5,287 bases of DNA from Euryarchaeota archaeon UBA287 (GTDB lineage: Archaea; Thermoplasmatota; UBA186; UBA287). A program made the position numbers and the translations under genes. A model generated the notes under the pieces. That model was not told the origin of the DNA, did not search any database, and saw nothing but the letters and a program-made list of their open reading frames with translations. Position 1 is the first letter of the stretch, and each line of letters starts with the position of its first letter. Positions 3,462 through 5,287 of the stretch are shown piece after piece. Where the stretch lies: positions 1-5,287 of the forward strand of contig DAEG01000027.1 in assembly GCA_002495235.1 (NCBI GenBank), written 5' to 3'.

Positions 3462-5287
3462 AGCTCGAGAGAGCCTTTCGCCCTTATGTCTGCTGAAGAG
3501 CCCCCGACAAGGATATCAAAGGTTCCGGGCTCAACGACTCTCTTCATATCCCGGTTCAGCACAGCAAAGCGGTCCATAGGTATGGAGACCTCAACTCTAC
3601 TGCTCTCCTGCGGCCCCAGCTCAACTCTAGCAAACCCGCACAGCTTTTTGTCCGGCACTGTGACGCTTGCAACCCTGTCACTGAAGTATACCTGCGACGT
3701 CTCCGTGCCCTTCACGCCGCCCGTGTTCCTGACATCAAAGCTGACGCTCACAGCGCTCTTATCAGCTTTCACAGAGAGGTTCGAGTACTCAAAGGTCGTG
3801 TAGCCGAGCCCGTAGCCGAACGGATACAGGGGCTCATCCTCAATGTCCGTGTACCTCTCTCCATAGGTCTCATGGTCCCAGTTCTTCTGCGGCTTGTGAT
3901 AGTACCACATCGGCACCTGTCCTATCGTCTGAGGGAATGTCACAGTGAGCTTTGCTGAAGGATTGTATCTTCCGTACAGGATCTCCGCTATGGCGTTTCC
4001 CCCCTCTTCGCCCGGGAACCATGACTCCAGGACGGCATCAGCCCTCTCCGCTACGTCACCCACCGTCATGGGTCTCCCGTTCATGAGAACCACGATCACG
4101 GGCTTTCCTGTTGCCTTCACAGCATCAAAGAGCCCCTCCTGCGGTTCTGGCAGCGAGAGAGAACTTCTGCTGTTTGGCTCTGAGCTCATGTTCGCCAGCT
4201 CTCCAAGAACCATAACCACTATGTCAGCCTTTTTTGCAGCGGAGACAGCACTCTGCACTTCGGCCGTGTCCAGTGGCTTCAGCATCTCGCAGCCTCTCGC
4301 ATAGGTGACGTTCGTAACCCTCTGCAGGCCCTCAAGAACGGTGACCACGTTCTCGGAAGGCTGTTTGTTCGTCCAACCGCCAAGCTGGTCCTGCGGTGCG
4401 TCTGCCAGAGGACCTATGAGCGCTATCCTCTCGCTGCCCTTAAGCGGCAGCACACCGTCATTCTTCAGGAGCACCATGCTCTCCTTGGCCGCCTGAAGCG
4501 CCAGCGCCCTGTGCTGTGGACTGTTGATGACGCTCACGTCCCTGCTTCCGTAGGGATCCTCGAACAGACCGAGCCTGAACTTGGCTTCCAGCACTCTCCT
4601 GCAAGCGTCGTCTATGAGCTCCTCTCCTATCCTGCCCTCTCTGACAAGCGAGGCCATGTTGTCTATGTAAGCCCTGCTTACCATCTCCATGTCGACACCA
4701 GCCCGCATGGCAAGCTCCGCGGCCTCCCTGAGGCCGTCAGCAACGAACTGCGTGTCGTTCAGCATGCTGACAGAATTGTAGTCCGAGACGACAAGGCCAT
4801 CAAAGCCCCATTCATTCTTGAGCTTCTCCCTGACAAGCCATTCATTGGCCGTGGAGGGCACTCCCCCTATCTCGTTGAAGGAGGTCATGAGAGAGCCAAC
4901 GCCCGCATCCACGGCGGCCTTGAACGGTGGAAGGAAGACCTCCTCCAGGGTCCTCTGGGATATGTCCGCGGGTGAGTAGTCTCTTCCTCCCGTGGTCTGG
5001 GAATAAGCCGCGAAGTGCTTCGCGCACGCCAGTATCCTCGTCTGGAAGCCCCTTATCTCCGCAGCGCCCAGAACAGATACGAGGTAAGGATCCTCTCCGA
5101 ACCCTTCGACGATCCTGCCCCATCTTGGGTCTCTGGCGACGTCCAGTATCGGAGCAAAGGTCCATCTCGGACCTGTAGCCTCAACCTCTGCCGCGGTTGC
5201 CTTTCCTATCTCCTCCATCAGAGTCTCGTTCCAGCTGGATGAGAGGGCAAGAGGCATCGGGTATACGGTTGCGCCCGGGTACAGGGC
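3458..5287 (-). CDS. GH3 beta-glucosidase, BglX-like, N-terminus outside window
   Basis: A retaining exo-acting glycoside hydrolase of family 3 that removes terminal glucose from beta-gluco-oligosaccharides. The frame is open to the window edge: ten codons (ALYPGATVYP) precede the ATG at 5257, which sits mid-domain and is not the start. Counting from that ATG, visible motifs are DPRWGRIVEGFGEDPYL (43-59), AKHFAAY (79-85), the nucleophile motif GLVVSDY (D159) and LKNDGVLPL (264-272). GELANMSSEPNSRSSL (352-367) is the region expected to hold the acid/base glutamate, probably E360. Then come MNGRP (392-396), FPGEEGGNAIAEILYGRYNPSAKL (414-437), YPFGYGLGYTTFEYS (478-492), and a fibronectin-III-like C-terminal domain (about 505-585). 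Order and spacing follow E. coli BglX closely, so about 100-130 N-terminal residues, including any signal peptide, are missing. It lies upstream of the GH144-like gene on the same strand, with the small membrane gene opposite between them. Family is very secure; linkage preference (beta-1,2?) is inferred from the neighbour. Confidence 0.95.
   Translation of the reverse strand, partial: ALYPGATVYPMPLALSSSWNETLMEEIGKATAAEVEATGPRWTFAPILDVARDPRWGRIVEGFGEDPYLVSVLGAAEIRGFQTRILACAKHFAAYSQTTGGRDYSPADISQRTLEEVFLPPFKAAVDAGVGSLMTSFNEIGGVPSTANEWLVREKLKNEWGFDGLVVSDYNSVSMLNDTQFVADGLREAAELAMRAGVDMEMVSRAYIDNMASLVREGRIGEELIDDACRRVLEAKFRLGLFEDPYGSRDVSVINSPQHRALALQAAKESMVLLKNDGVLPLKGSERIALIGPLADAPQDQLGGWTNKQPSENVVTVLEGLQRVTNVTYARGCEMLKPLDTAEVQSAVSAAKKADIVVMVLGELANMSSEPNSRSSLSLPEPQEGLFDAVKATGKPVIVVLMNGRPMTVGDVAERADAVLESWFPGEEGGNAIAEILYGRYNPSAKLTVTFPQTIGQVPMWYYHKPQKNWDHETYGERYTDIEDEPLYPFGYGLGYTTFEYSNLSVKADKSAVSVSFDVRNTGGVKGTETSQVYFSDRVASVTVPDKKLCGFARVELGPQESSRVEVSIPMDRFAVLNRDMKRVVEPGTFDILVGGSSADIRAKGSLEL

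Noticed and set aside
4511..4975. A 154-codon plus-strand open frame opposite the GH3 gene, and similar shorter ones at 3486-4496
   Set aside because: All are antisense to conserved GH3 motifs and have no promoter or Shine-Dalgarno.
5255..5257. ATG at 5257 as the start of the GH3 gene
   Set aside because: The frame continues to the window edge with family-typical sequence (YPGATVYP), and the missing N-terminal part of GH3 would lie upstream.
1778..5287. Right half as bacterial contamination or a chimeric contig
   Set aside because: The Toprim, GH144-like and small membrane genes carry archaeal TATA boxes, base and codon use look continuous by eye, and no junction is visible. Read mapping would settle it.

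Overview
The window looks like a piece of a euryarchaeal chromosome. The evidence is a Cdc48/VAT-type AAA+ ATPase followed by an archaeal-style Hsp20, a Toprim protein resembling the archaeal UPF0292 family, archaeal TATA/BRE-like elements about 26 bp upstream of start codons (expected for leaderless mRNAs), and strong Shine-Dalgarno sites complementary to the usual 16S 3' end. Frequent ATA and AGG/AGA codons fit several methanogen and Thermoplasmata lineages. I cannot place it more finely from sequence alone.

Layout: (1) 2-826 (+), the C-terminal AAA domain of a Cdc48-like unfoldase, cut by the left edge. (2) 839-1339 (+), an Hsp20 small heat-shock protein whose Shine-Dalgarno overlaps the cdc48 stop codon, so the two form a protein quality-control operon. 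(3) 1326-1721 (-), a small Toprim protein that converges on hsp20 with a 14-nt overlap and has its own leaderless-type promoter. (4) 1778-3037 (-), a secreted or membrane-anchored glycoamylase-fold glycanase of the PF10091/GH144 type, the family of endo-beta-1,2-glucanases. (5) 3038-3194, a divergent promoter region with two back-to-back TATA boxes, a 10-bp palindrome between them and a hairpin in the predicted glycanase leader. (6) 3195-3461 (+), an unrecognised two-helix membrane protein, probably leaderless. (7) 3458-5287 (-), a BglX-like GH3 beta-glucosidase cut by the right edge, whose stop codon overlaps the stop of the small membrane gene by 4 nt.

The left half is housekeeping: Cdc48 unfolds substrates and Hsp20 holds aggregating proteins. 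The right half looks like a small glycan-degradation locus. An exported GH144-like enzyme would cut a polysaccharide such as beta-1,2-glucan, and a GH3 exo-glucosidase would release glucose from the oligosaccharides. GH144 plus BglX-like GH3 is a pairing known from bacterial beta-1,2-glucan utilisation, so finding it in an archaeal context is the most interesting point here. No transporter, transposase, tRNA, rRNA or CRISPR is visible. The longest stretch without a gene is the 157-bp divergent promoter region.
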